DNA of 7,273 bases from Bacteroidales bacterium UBA3724 (GCA_002371315.1 DFHL01000128.1:14340-21612), one strand, 5' to 3'; counted from the stretch's first letter, positions 1 to 6,018 are shown. The notes: a model not told the origin generated them from the sequence alone. Numbers and translations are program-made.

Positions 1-7
1 AAAAAAG

Positions 8-82
8 TGGTCTGTTACAGATTCGAACTGTAGACCTCTTCCGTGTGAAGGAAGCGCTCTGAACCAACTGAGCTAACAGACC
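8..82 (-). tRNA. tRNA-Val (anticodon CAC)
   Basis: Read on the minus strand, this folds as a complete 75-nt cloverleaf. The acceptor stem pairs GGTCTGT (82-76) with ACAGACC (15-9), and the discriminator base is A (8). The D-arm begins TAGCTCAGTTGG. The anticodon stem CTTCC/GGAAG encloses the loop TTCACAC, which places anticodon CAC for the valine codon GUG. The T-loop is TTCGAAT. The 3' CCA is not encoded, because the next bases are CTTTTTT, so it would be added after transcription. That T-run at the very edge may begin a terminator, but the rest lies outside the window. Confidence 0.96.
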
Positions 83-135
83 ATTGTGTTTTGCCTGGCG
101 GGACGAAACCGCTTGTCCCCTCTCGAAAACGGGTG

Positions 136-143
136 CAAAAGTA
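136..143 (-). promoter_or_regulatory. -7 element of the tRNA-Val(CAC) promoter
   Basis: On the minus strand the sequence reads TACTTTTG, a full match to the Bacteroidetes -7 consensus TAnnTTTG, about 54 nt upstream of the tRNA. The surrounding GTACTTTTGCAC is identical to the block upstream of the other tRNA-Val gene in this window, at 4384-4395, which supports a real promoter. No clean TTTG was found at the expected -33 distance; the upstream stretch is A/T-rich instead. Confidence 0.6.
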
Positions 144-270
144 CAACTTTTTTTTCATTCGTTGCATCTTTTTGTGAAAAAAATATTGCACTCCTCGGAT
201 GAATCGGATCTTGTCTGTTGTAAATCAGGCGGATGATGGCCGATTGTTTTTCTTGCCAACCTACGGTGAC

Positions 271-309
271 GATGCCTTCTGTAGGCTCTGCGGAGCACCC
301 GGGGGCATC
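271..309. repeat. Nested inverted repeat, possible RNA hairpin
   Basis: GATGCC (271-276) pairs with GGCATC (304-309). Inside it, GCTC (285-288) pairs with GAGC (293-296) around a TGCG loop. On the plus strand the outer arm is followed by CTTTTT, so the element could act as a weak terminator or as part of a small structured RNA. The asymmetric internal loops make it less stable than a standard terminator. No gene directly upstream would need one on the plus strand. Confidence 0.35.
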
Positions 310-426
310 CTTTTTCCCCGAAATTGGGCCACGAAACGGCGCTGTTTGCTTTTTTTCAAAACAGGGCAAAAAAGGCCATTTTTACCCCTCTCGTAAAGTA
401 CTGCAAAACAGGATCATCTTCTTATC

Positions 427-460
427 AAATTCTACCCAAATTCTACCCAAATTCTTACCC
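427..460. repeat. Three tandem 11-nt direct repeats (AAATTCTACCC)
   Basis: AAATTCTACCC occurs exactly at 427-437 and 438-448, and a third copy with one extra T (AAATTCTTACCC) at 449-460. The inverted core GGTAGAA follows at 471-477, so the third copy and its partner form an imperfect palindrome around CCGG...CCGG. An 11-nt period puts the copies on one face of the helix, as expected for cooperative protein binding. The array lies about 150-190 nt upstream of the inferred start of the sigma factor transcript. The bound protein is unknown. Confidence 0.55.
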
Positions 461-577
461 GGTTCGACGCCGGTAGAAGATGGTCGGTTTTTGGATGCTT
501 TTTTGTGCAAATTTGCTGCTGCGTTAGTGGCTGACGCAACAAATTTTTTCCACATTTACGCATTCAATAATTTTTTT

Positions 578-608
578 TTTGCTGTTTGTGTAAGAAAACT
601 GACTTTTG
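578..608 (+). promoter_or_regulatory. Probable promoter of the sigma factor operon
   Basis: TTTG (578-581), at the end of a T10 run, is followed after 19 nt by GACTTTTG (601-608). This differs from the Bacteroidetes -7 consensus TAnnTTTG only at its first base. It predicts a transcript start near 615 and a leader of about 23 nt before the ATG at 638. The leader lacks a purine-rich Shine-Dalgarno sequence, which is common in this phylum. It looks like a housekeeping-type promoter. Whether the ECF sigma factor also drives its own operon cannot be seen. Confidence 0.55.
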
Positions 609-637
609 TTCGTCATATAGTCAAAAACAAGTTTTAG

Positions 638-1135
638 ATGGATCAAAACGACTTCAAACGACATATCATCCCCCTGCAAAGCCCGATGCAGCTGCTGGCA
701 GAGCGTATGCTTGGCGATGTGGCTGACGCCGAGGATGTTGTGCAGGATGTCTTTGTTGCTCTTTGGAACCGTCGCGACGAGTTGGACCGCGTTGTGAAGC
801 TTGATTCTTATTGCCTGCAGATGGTGCGCCTGCGATGCATCGACCTGATTCGCAAGCGCAAACGCGACGCTTTCCACAACGAGCAGATTGCCTACCTGAG
901 CGACAAGGAGGTGGAAATGGAGGTCGAGGAGACCGCCAGCCGTGCCGCCCTGCTGGACCGCCTGCTGGGCGAGCTGCCCGAAAAACAGCGCGAGGCCCTG
1001 AAAATGAAGTACGTCGAAGAGCGCGACACGCAGTACATCGAACAGGCACTACAGATGAGCAGCAGCAATGTCTACACTACCATTTCGCGCGCAATACAGT
1101 CATTAAAAGATAAAATCAAAACCCTGAAGATATGA
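638..1135 (+). CDS. ECF-family RNA polymerase sigma-70 factor
   Basis: This is a cytoplasmic alternative sigma factor that would direct RNA polymerase to a small regulon, probably in response to an envelope signal. The 165-residue length is typical of ECF sigma factors. Region 2 covers about residues 5-75, with the acidic helix DAEDVVQDVFVALWNRRDE (30-48) that normally contacts the core polymerase, and a basic end (IRKRKRD, 71-77). An acidic linker follows (90-99). Region 4 spans about 105-160, with LPEKQREALKMKY (113-125) and a helix-turn-helix ending in SSSNVYTTISRAIQSLK. The ATG at 638 directly follows an in-frame TAG. The stop overlaps the next start in ATGA, indicating translational coupling with the putative anti-sigma gene. 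The family is clear; the regulon is unknown. Confidence 0.93.
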   Translation: MDQNDFKRHIIPLQSPMQLLAERMLGDVADAEDVVQDVFVALWNRRDELDRVVKLDSYCLQMVRLRCIDLIRKRKRDAFHNEQIAYLSDKEVEMEVEETASRAALLDRLLGELPEKQREALKMKYVEERDTQYIEQALQMSSSNVYTTISRAIQSLKDKIKTLKI

Positions 1136-1854
1136 ACAACAATCCTGATATTGACAAGCTTTTTGAAGCCGCGCGCCGCCGCGAGGCCGACCTGCGCCGC
1201 CAGCAGCAGCTGAGCGATATGATTGACCGCTTGGCGGAAGACGAGCGGAAAGCGGAAAGCGGAAAACGGAAAACGAAAGGCGGTCTGTTTTGGACGTATG
1301 CGGGTATTGCCGCCAGCGTCCTGCTGCTGGCCAGCGTAGGGCTGCACATCCTTTCGCAGGACAGCACTTCGCCGTCTCAGCAGCAGCTGATTGCCGGAAC
1401 CAAGCCGCAACTGACAACTGCCGTTGATTCGACTGCAGGCATCCCCGCTACGCAAACCGATGTCGTCGTGCCGGTGCTGAAGCCGCACGCATCTCCGATT
1501 CTTGCGCAAAGCGAAGCGCTGGCCGAGGTGCAGTCGCCCGAGTCGCGGCAGAATGAAATTGAAGAGAAAGAAGCCGCTATCGAAACGGCCACCGTTTTGC
1601 CCGACGAACCGCTTTTGGCCGAAGAAACGCAAATCGGTGACGTGGATACGGAGAACGAGTCTGACGCATCAAAGGGTTCTCACACCATACAACCTGCTTC
1701 TCCGATTGTCTACGAGCGCACGTCGACGCGCCTGGTGTGCGGTTCGGGGTGCAGTCCCGAAGTGCGTCCCAGCCAGGAGGATACGCCCCTTTTCGCTTTT
1801 ACAAACATCTCAAGTACAGGTACCACCATTGGTATAGGAGGAAGCGCATTCTGA
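1132..1854 (+). CDS. Single-pass membrane protein, probable anti-sigma factor
   Basis: This is probably an inner-membrane anti-sigma factor that binds the sigma factor encoded just upstream. The assignment rests on gene order, the 4-nt overlap and topology, not on a recognised domain. Residues 1-50 are charged, predicted helical and cytosolic (ARRREADLRRQQQLSDMIDR). A basic stretch, KRKTK, precedes one hydrophobic segment at about 52-74, giving an N-in orientation. The rest (75-240) would be periplasmic. It is rich in Pro, Ser, Thr and Glu and probably disordered, with a C203-xxx-C207 pair and a Gly/Ser-rich tail. The zinc-finger HxxxCxxC motif of many anti-sigma factors is absent. A tandem 7-nt repeat encodes residues 38-49, just before the membrane segment. 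A different envelope role is possible. Confidence 0.7.
   Translation: MNNNPDIDKLFEAARRREADLRRQQQLSDMIDRLAEDERKAESGKRKTKGGLFWTYAGIAASVLLLASVGLHILSQDSTSPSQQQLIAGTKPQLTTAVDSTAGIPATQTDVVVPVLKPHASPILAQSEALAEVQSPESRQNEIEEKEAAIETATVLPDEPLLAEETQIGDVDTENESDASKGSHTIQPASPIVYERTSTRLVCGSGCSPEVRPSQEDTPLFAFTNISSTGTTIGIGGSAF
1244..1278 (+). repeat. 7-nt tandem repeat inside the putative anti-sigma gene
   Basis: AGCGGAA occurs three times in perfect tandem (1244-1264), followed by two degenerate copies, AACGGAA and AACGAAA (1265-1278). Because 7 is not a multiple of 3, gain or loss of one unit shifts the frame. By reading the sequence, loss of one unit reaches TAG at 1337 and gain of one unit reaches TGA at 1425. 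In both cases the hydrophobic segment and the periplasmic region are lost. Confidence 0.85.
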
Positions 1855-2006
1855 ATCACCGCACTGCGCTCCGCTTGTACGGTGTTATTAAGATTGAGCC
1901 TCTTCGAGGCATTATTATGAAAAAAGGATAATCATTTTCAAAAAAAACTGTAAGAAATCCGAGTGTCGTTCGTCTTTAAGGCAGAAACACAAAAAAACGT
2001 ATCAAA
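1855..2006 (+). other. Intra-operon spacer with a small hairpin
   Basis: This is a 152-nt A-rich spacer between the putative anti-sigma gene and the barrel protein gene. It holds a short hairpin, GCCTC-TTC-GAGGC (1898-1910), without a following T-run, and a four-codon frame, MKKG, at 1917-1931. No good TTTG/TAnnTTTG promoter was seen, so read-through from the sigma operon is likely. A promoter recognised by the ECF factor itself could lie here, but its consensus is unknown. Confidence 0.4.
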
Positions 2007-3302
2007 ATGAAAAAATCAACTCTTTTAGCAGCAGCAACATTTATTGTTCTTATTGTTTTCGCCTTTGGCACAAGTGCCAGCGCACAAAACGAATACCGCA
2101 TCAGCCAGCCCATACCCGACAGCATCTCGAGCCTCGTCATCTACGACGGATGGCAGGTACGCATCCGCCACGGCGAACAGTCGTCGCTGACCATCGTCAC
2201 GCCGTGCAGCGTCTTCTTCGAAGAAGGAAATGAGCCGCAAGTCAGCGCGGTCAAAGGTTGCGAGCTGACCCTGCGGAACAACAGCCAGATGCCGAAAAGC
2301 ACGGTCGTGGAAATCACCCTGAAGCACAAACTCCATTATCTGCAAATCGAGAAAAACGCCACCGTCCAGACGGACGACCTGTTGTTCTACGGCAAAGGTG
2401 CCAACGTGAATATTTTTGAAGGCGCCACCGTCAGCGGCCGCTCGTGGAAGGGCGAGAAAGAGCTCGAGGTGGATGTTGAGCACGACGCGACGCTGCGGCT
2501 CGACACGCTGCAGGCAGCCGACGAACTGACGCTGCTGCGCGCCTACAGAGCCACCGTGCATTGTCCTGTGCTCATCAGCAACAACACCAAGGTCCGGAAC
2601 GACATCAATAGCTTCGGTTCGCTCTACCAAACCGACGTCGCCCGCAACCTGAGCGTCAAGAACGTGAACCGCAGCTGGACGGAACACTTGGAAGGCGTGT
2701 CGGTCAGCTTTGGACTCACTTCGCCGGTTCCGCTCTATATGAACAACAAAAGCGGTTCGCCCTACAACCGCGGCGAGAATTACCGCATCACGATGGCTAC
2801 CTCTTTCCTCAAGCCGTTCCGCCTGGCTGAAAACTTCACTTTCAAGCCCTGGCTCAACCTTGATGTAGACTGGAGCCGTCTGCTGAACAGCGTCAGCTAT
2901 GACGGCAACGCGTTGCAGCTCAACACTCCAACTTCGGGCGAGATACCGCAGCAGCATCTCTATTCCGAGCATCTGGGCGTGAAGCTGCAGTTCTGCTACA
3001 GTTTTGGACAGCGGAACCCCGAAACTGGCAAGAAACCGTTCTTCTTGAACTTCGGTGTCGATGCAATGTGCAGTCTCGGCGAGCGCCTCGTGACACGCAC
3101 TATGGGCACCGACAACCGCTGGAACCGTACTCGCGAAAAGACCGATGTGATGAATCCCTGGCAGCTGCGCGCATTCGTAAGCTTGGGAAGTCCGGTCAAC
3201 CTCGGCGGCTCGATAGGTCTGACCTACGACCTGCTGCCCACCTTCCGCACCGGCACCGATGCCGACAAGATCCACACACTGGGTGTCACTCTAAGCTTCT
3301 GA
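2007..3302 (+). CDS. Secreted GIN/DUF2807-like domain with C-terminal outer-membrane barrel
   Basis: A signal peptide covers residues 1-26 (lysines, a hydrophobic core, then SASA), with cleavage predicted before Q27. There is no lipobox cysteine. Residues about 30-215 are short alternating beta-strand patterns with regularly spaced hydrophobics (VIYDGWQVRIRHGEQSSLTIV, in part; then LHYLQIEKNATVQTDDLLFYG, in part). They resemble the GIN-head/DUF2807 beta-solenoid family, in which a short self-describing 'locally perturbing' surface is displayed. Residues about 228-431 show amphipathic strands rich in Tyr, Phe and Asn and end in LGVTLSF, whose terminal Phe is typical of BAM-inserted barrels. 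It probably sits in the outer membrane. It follows the sigma and anti-sigma genes, so it may be their target or part of signal sensing. The domain assignment is by pattern; the function is unknown. Confidence 0.72.
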   Translation: MKKSTLLAAATFIVLIVFAFGTSASAQNEYRISQPIPDSISSLVIYDGWQVRIRHGEQSSLTIVTPCSVFFEEGNEPQVSAVKGCELTLRNNSQMPKSTVVEITLKHKLHYLQIEKNATVQTDDLLFYGKGANVNIFEGATVSGRSWKGEKELEVDVEHDATLRLDTLQAADELTLLRAYRATVHCPVLISNNTKVRNDINSFGSLYQTDVARNLSVKNVNRSWTEHLEGVSVSFGLTSPVPLYMNNKSGSPYNRGENYRITMATSFLKPFRLAENFTFKPWLNLDVDWSRLLNSVSYDGNALQLNTPTSGEIPQQHLYSEHLGVKLQFCYSFGQRNPETGKKPFFLNFGVDAMCSLGERLVTRTMGTDNRWNRTREKTDVMNPWQLRAFVSLGSPVNLGGSIGLTYDLLPTFRTGTDADKIHTLGVTLSF

Positions 3303-4206
3303 CGGCCTCTTCATAGTTGCGCAGACTCGCAGTCTTCATCAGCCGCTTGTAGATTTTCTTGTCCACAAGCGGTTTTTGGTATTCCCAGAAGGCCTGCATC
3401 CGCGCCAGCACCTGCTGGTCGCCCTGCAGCGTCCGGCAGGCATATTCGTACAGTCGGCGGTGCATCTCGAGGCTTGTCGCCAGCCGCTCGCCTTCGCTGT
3501 ATTCACGCCCTTCGCGCCACTCTTTGGCCAGCGTGGGACGTGCCAGCAGTCCTCGGCCTATCATTATGCCGTACAGGTCGGGGAAAAGGCTGGCAATGCG
3601 GTCGATGTCGTCCGGCGAGGTGATGTCGCCGTTGTAGACTGTTCGGTGCCGCGAGCGCTCCTTCATCTGTCGGAATACTTCGCTGTCGGGCTCGCCTTTG
3701 TATTGCTGCTTGCCCAGTCGCGGATGGATGGTGATGTATTCCAAATCGAAGTCGTTTAGGATTTCGATTGTCTTCAGCCCTTCGTCAGCCGATGTGAAGC
3801 CCGAGCGCATCTTGACGCTGGCTTTCAGCGTGCCGTGTCTCTTCAGCTCCTGCATCATCTGCTCGACCTTGTCGGGGTTGGCCAGCGCGGCCACTCCGCG
3901 GCCGCGCCCCGTCTGTAGCGGAAAAGGACAGCCAAGGTTCAGGTCGACGCGGCTGTATCCGGCCTGTTCGATGACGGCAAGCAGCGGCACCAGTTCGTCG
4001 GTGCCAGCGGCAATAACCTGAGGCACCAGCGCGACGCCGCAGTTGCTTTCGGGTGCTATGTCGCGCAGGTCCTTATTGCGGATTGTTCCGCCGTCGCAGC
4101 GCACGAAAGGGGAGAAGTATTCGTCAATGCCGCCCGCCACCTCGTTGTGGATGCTGCGGTATATGTGGTCGGTGTAGCCTTGCAGGGGTGCAAAAAAGAG
4201 CTTCAT
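3286..4206 (-). CDS. tRNA-dihydrouridine synthase family protein
   Basis: This is a cytoplasmic FMN-dependent enzyme that reduces specific uridines in tRNA to dihydrouridine using NADPH. The 306-residue length fits the Dus family. Visible motifs are FAPLQGYTD at the N-terminus (5-13), Q63 in the flavin region, and DLNLGCPFP (88-96) with catalytic Cys93. Also present are KMRSG (132-136), ITIHPR with His161, YNGDI (191-195) and IGRGLLARP (217-224), which form the phosphate-binding end of the TIM barrel. Residues after about 235 would be the helical tRNA-binding domain. The short, N-terminally compact form resembles DusC-like proteins, but the subtype and target position are not certain. The start is preceded by AGGA. 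The gene's 3' end overlaps the convergent barrel gene by 17 nt. A CACTTTTG box at 4345-4352 on the minus strand is a possible but distant -7 element. Confidence 0.93.
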   Translation of the reverse strand: MKLFFAPLQGYTDHIYRSIHNEVAGGIDEYFSPFVRCDGGTIRNKDLRDIAPESNCGVALVPQVIAAGTDELVPLLAVIEQAGYSRVDLNLGCPFPLQTGRGRGVAALANPDKVEQMMQELKRHGTLKASVKMRSGFTSADEGLKTIEILNDFDLEYITIHPRLGKQQYKGEPDSEVFRQMKERSRHRTVYNGDITSPDDIDRIASLFPDLYGIMIGRGLLARPTLAKEWREGREYSEGERLATSLEMHRRLYEYACRTLQGDQQVLARMQAFWEYQKPLVDKKIYKRLMKTASLRNYEEAVRSLE

Positions 4207-4361
4207 TTTTCCTGTTTTTTAGTTCGTCGTTGGCGTCTTATGCTGCATATTTTAATGTATAACGCAGAAAATAATGAAAAATTTTATCCACTTCAACTTT
4301 TTGAAATTAAGCAATATATGGTGTGGATGTTGGAAAAATCTTTGCAAAAGTGCATCTTTTT

Positions 4362-4392
4362 TTTGCCAGTTTGAAAATTCTTTGTACTTTTG
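4362..4392 (+). promoter_or_regulatory. Promoter of tRNA-Val(GAC)
   Basis: TTTG (4362-4365), a 19-nt spacer and TACTTTTG (4385-4392) match the Bacteroidetes -33/-7 consensus exactly. They place transcription initiation near 4399, about 15 nt before the tRNA. The -7 block is shared with the other tRNA-Val promoter in the window. Confidence 0.8.
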
Positions 4393-4414
4393 CACTCGCT
4401 TTCAACAAGAAAAT

Positions 4415-4492
4415 GATCTGCTAGCTCAGTTGGTTTAGAGCGCTTGCTTGACAGGCAAGAGGTCACAAGTTCAAATCTTGTGCAGATCACCA
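4415..4492 (+). tRNA. tRNA-Val (anticodon GAC)
   Basis: The acceptor stem GATCTGC (4415-4421) pairs with GCAGATC (4482-4488), followed by discriminator A (4489). Bases 4490-4492 read CCA, so the 3' end appears to be encoded, although this could be chance. The D-arm is TAGCTCAGTTGG. The anticodon stem CTTGC/GCAAG encloses TTGACAG, giving anticodon GAC at 4450-4452 for valine codons GUC and GUU. The T-loop is TTCAAAT. The body is closely similar to the tRNA-Val(CAC) at the left edge, differing mainly in the acceptor, anticodon and T stems. Confidence 0.97.
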
Positions 4493-4519
4493 AAACCGCT
4501 CCAAAAGAGCGGTTTTTTT
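4492..4519 (+). terminator. Rho-independent terminator of tRNA-Val(GAC)
   Basis: AAAACCGCTC (4492-4501) and GAGCGGTTTT (4507-4516) form a 10-bp stem with a CAAAA loop. The run of seven T ends at 4519. It begins at the last base of the encoded CCA, so the tRNA is transcribed as a single short unit. Confidence 0.92.
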
Positions 4520-4535
4520 ATGCCCAAATATACTG

Positions 4536-4556
4536 AAAACCCGCCCGTTGTGGCGG
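4536..4556 (-). terminator. Probable terminator of the minus-strand operon
   Basis: On the minus strand CCGCC, the loop ACAACG and GGCGG form a 5-bp GC stem followed by GTTTTC, 46 nt after the stop codon of the 173-residue protein. The stem is GC-only but short and the T-run is brief, so termination may be partial. It faces the tRNA terminator and would stop read-through into the tRNA from the other side. Confidence 0.5.
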
Positions 4557-4602
4557 ATTGCAAATACGATGCATCGGCGGATACTCCTGTTTGTTGTGTT
4601 CG

Positions 4603-5124
4603 TTAAGAATAGGGGTCTCCATATTGCTCTAATATTACGGTTCTTTGTATTAGCGGCAGATAATCTTCTCTTAGCAGCTGCAGTCGGATGTCCAGCATAT
4701 CAGCATATTTCTTTTCTGGAGGGACGTTTACGGGATAGCAGAGTTCCAAAGAATTGCCGCCGTTTACGTTGTCGACCCAATCTTGCATAACGTTGATGTA
4801 TGCTTTCAGTGCGTCGTACTTGGTCGGGGTGCTGGCAAAATCGAAATATGCGGGTGGAATATCGCCGACAATAATCCAGAAATAGTTATTTTTGGAAGGC
4901 TTGCCGTAGACCTGTACTCTGAAGAGGAAAATATTGAGAATGTATCCAAAAGATGCTGCAATCCAACCGTCGATTATCTTCACACACCAATCGAACCCCA
5001 TAAGATAGTTCTCCGCCTCGTTCAATGAAGCTATAACCTCGTCTTTGTACTCCAAACCAGAAGTCTCAATGTCGGCGACATTGATCATAGTCGATGTGTC
5101 GATATTTGACTTGCTTTTTGGCAT
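4603..5124 (-). CDS. Hypothetical protein, 173 residues
   Basis: I do not recognise this protein with confidence. It has no signal peptide. It is acidic and rich in aromatic residues: GFDWCVKIIDGWIAASFGYI (43-62), then a strand-like IFLFRVQVYG, NYFWIIVGDIPPAYFDF (79-95), a helix with YINVMQDWVDNV, and YPVNVPPEKKYADML (129-143) before a helical C-terminal part. The pattern suggests one compact alpha/beta cytosolic domain. The aromatic segment around 53-68 is mildly hydrophobic but is interrupted by charged and polar residues. It lies 24 nt after the PHP gene on the same strand, so co-transcription is likely. Its GC content (roughly 45% in sampled lines) is clearly below that of the PHP and porin genes, which suggests a separate origin. 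M13 is an alternative start. Confidence 0.75.
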   Translation of the reverse strand: MPKSKSNIDTSTMINVADIETSGLEYKDEVIASLNEAENYLMGFDWCVKIIDGWIAASFGYILNIFLFRVQVYGKPSKNNYFWIIVGDIPPAYFDFASTPTKYDALKAYINVMQDWVDNVNGGNSLELCYPVNVPPEKKYADMLDIRLQLLREDYLPLIQRTVILEQYGDPYS

Positions 5125-5148
5125 ATCTTTTGCTTTTGGGGAAAAACT

Positions 5149-6018
5149 TTAGATTGTGCATACGATGTTGCGGTAGCCGATTTCGGCGAGGAAATCGAAG
5201 GCGCCTTCCCAGCGGTCCAGGTCCGAGGGCTGGTGGGCGTCGGTGCTGACGAGGAGGGGGATGCCGAGGGTGTCCATAAATCGCACGGCCTCCTTCGAGG
5301 GGTAGTAGTCGGTGTGGCGGCCCTTGTAGAGCCCGCGCGTGTTGAGCTCGCAGATGCAGCCCGTTTCGGAGATGAGCTGCAGGGTCTCGAACAGCAGGTC
5401 GCGGTACCAGCGGTCGGCGCAGCTGAAGTAGCGTTCGCGGTTGTGCATCACTATCTTGTCGGGATGGCCTACGATGGTGGGCCTATTTTGCTCAATCATA
5501 GCGTTCTGCTGGTGGAAGTAGGCGCGCACGCCAGCGCGAATGTCGTCGCCGAAGATGTGGTGCAGCCCGTTGTCGTAGGTCTCCTGGCGAGGCCCGTCGA
5601 TGAACCAGAGGTGATAGGGTATCTGCTGCCGTTCGTCGCCCTTGGCGGTGGCCGAAAGGTGGCGCAACTCGCTGACGTCGTTGGGGTTGGGGATGAGGTG
5701 GACGCTGCCGATGGTGTAGTCGAGGCCGCCCTGCTCGACAAGAGGGGTGAAGTCTTCCAAAAGTCCTGGAATATAGTCGATTTCGAGTCCCAGACGGATG
5801 TCGATGCGGCCGGCATATTCGGCCTTGAGGGCGCGCACCTCGTTGCAGTAGTTCAGATAGTCGTCGTCCTTGATCGAAAAGTTATTGGGGAATGGGACTG
5901 GGGCGTGACCGCTGAAGCCCAGGGCTTTGAAGCCTTTCGAGAGGGCGTAGTCGACATATTCGCGCAGCTCGCCGCGGCCGTCGCAGTGGCGCGAGTGGGT
6001 GTGGTAGTTAGAAATCAT
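5149..6018 (-). CDS. PHP-domain phosphatase, histidinol-phosphatase (HisK/HisJ) type
   Basis: This is a metal-dependent phosphoesterase of the PHP superfamily. The closest functional family is histidinol-phosphatase, which converts histidinol phosphate to histidinol in histidine synthesis. The metal-site motifs are all present in order: YHTHSRHCD (5-13; His6, His8), GFSGHAP (34-40; His38), GLEIDYIP (77-84; Glu79), GSVHLI (104-109; His107), VGHPDKI (183-189; His185), CELNTRG (223-229) and STDAH (258-262; Asp260, His262). The 289-residue length fits the family. The neighbouring genes are not histidine-biosynthetic, so the true substrate could be another phosphate ester. Its start codon lies inside the end of the porin-like gene (11-nt overlap), so translation is probably coupled. 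No Shine-Dalgarno sequence is obvious. Confidence 0.88.
   Translation of the reverse strand: MISNYHTHSRHCDGRGELREYVDYALSKGFKALGFSGHAPVPFPNNFSIKDDDYLNYCNEVRALKAEYAGRIDIRLGLEIDYIPGLLEDFTPLVEQGGLDYTIGSVHLIPNPNDVSELRHLSATAKGDERQQIPYHLWFIDGPRQETYDNGLHHIFGDDIRAGVRAYFHQQNAMIEQNRPTIVGHPDKIVMHNRERYFSCADRWYRDLLFETLQLISETGCICELNTRGLYKGRHTDYYPSKEAVRFMDTLGIPLLVSTDAHQPSDLDRWEGAFDFLAEIGYRNIVCTI

Larger units (their letters stand above)
83..577. other. Long intergenic region without a convincing gene
   Basis: This stretch separates the minus-strand tRNA-Val from the plus-strand sigma factor operon. Open frames exist on both strands, but they run through the tRNA, its promoter or the direct repeats, and none shows a recognisable domain. 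The visible contents are the tRNA promoter, an inverted repeat at 271-309, homopolymer-rich DNA around 350-380, a triple 11-nt repeat at 427-460 with an inverted partner, and a small inverted repeat (TGCGT...ACGCA) around 520-540. The region is richer in A and T runs than the neighbouring genes. A regulatory or small-RNA role is possible but unproven. Confidence 0.6.

Noticed and set aside
73..369. Minus-strand open frame of 98 codons
   Set aside because: It runs through the tRNA promoter and into the tRNA gene itself, has no recognised domain and no clear start signal. Kept only as a remark under the structured-element finding.
427..460. CRISPR array
   Set aside because: The copies are 11 nt long and directly adjacent, with no spacers and no cas gene nearby.
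571..580. T10 run at the sigma promoter as a phase-variable switch
   Set aside because: The TTTG lies at the 3' end of the run, so changes in its length would not alter the -33/-7 spacing.
233..637. Plus-strand open frame of 134 codons ending directly before the sigma factor start
   Set aside because: It spans the direct repeats, the T10 run and the promoter, and its composition is not protein-like. It is in frame with the sigma gene but separated from it by TAG.
1898..1910. Small hairpin GCCTC-TTC-GAGGC as a terminator
   Set aside because: The 5-bp stem has a 3-nt loop and is followed by ATTATTATG instead of a T-run, so termination is unlikely.
2025..3275. Minus-strand 416-codon open frame
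   Set aside because: It is an antisense shadow of the GIN-plus-barrel gene. The plus-strand reading has a signal peptide and barrel features, and the shadow has neither.
4293..4493. Minus-strand open frame across tRNA-Val(GAC)
   Set aside because: It reads the antisense strand of the tRNA and its promoter and is not a protein gene.
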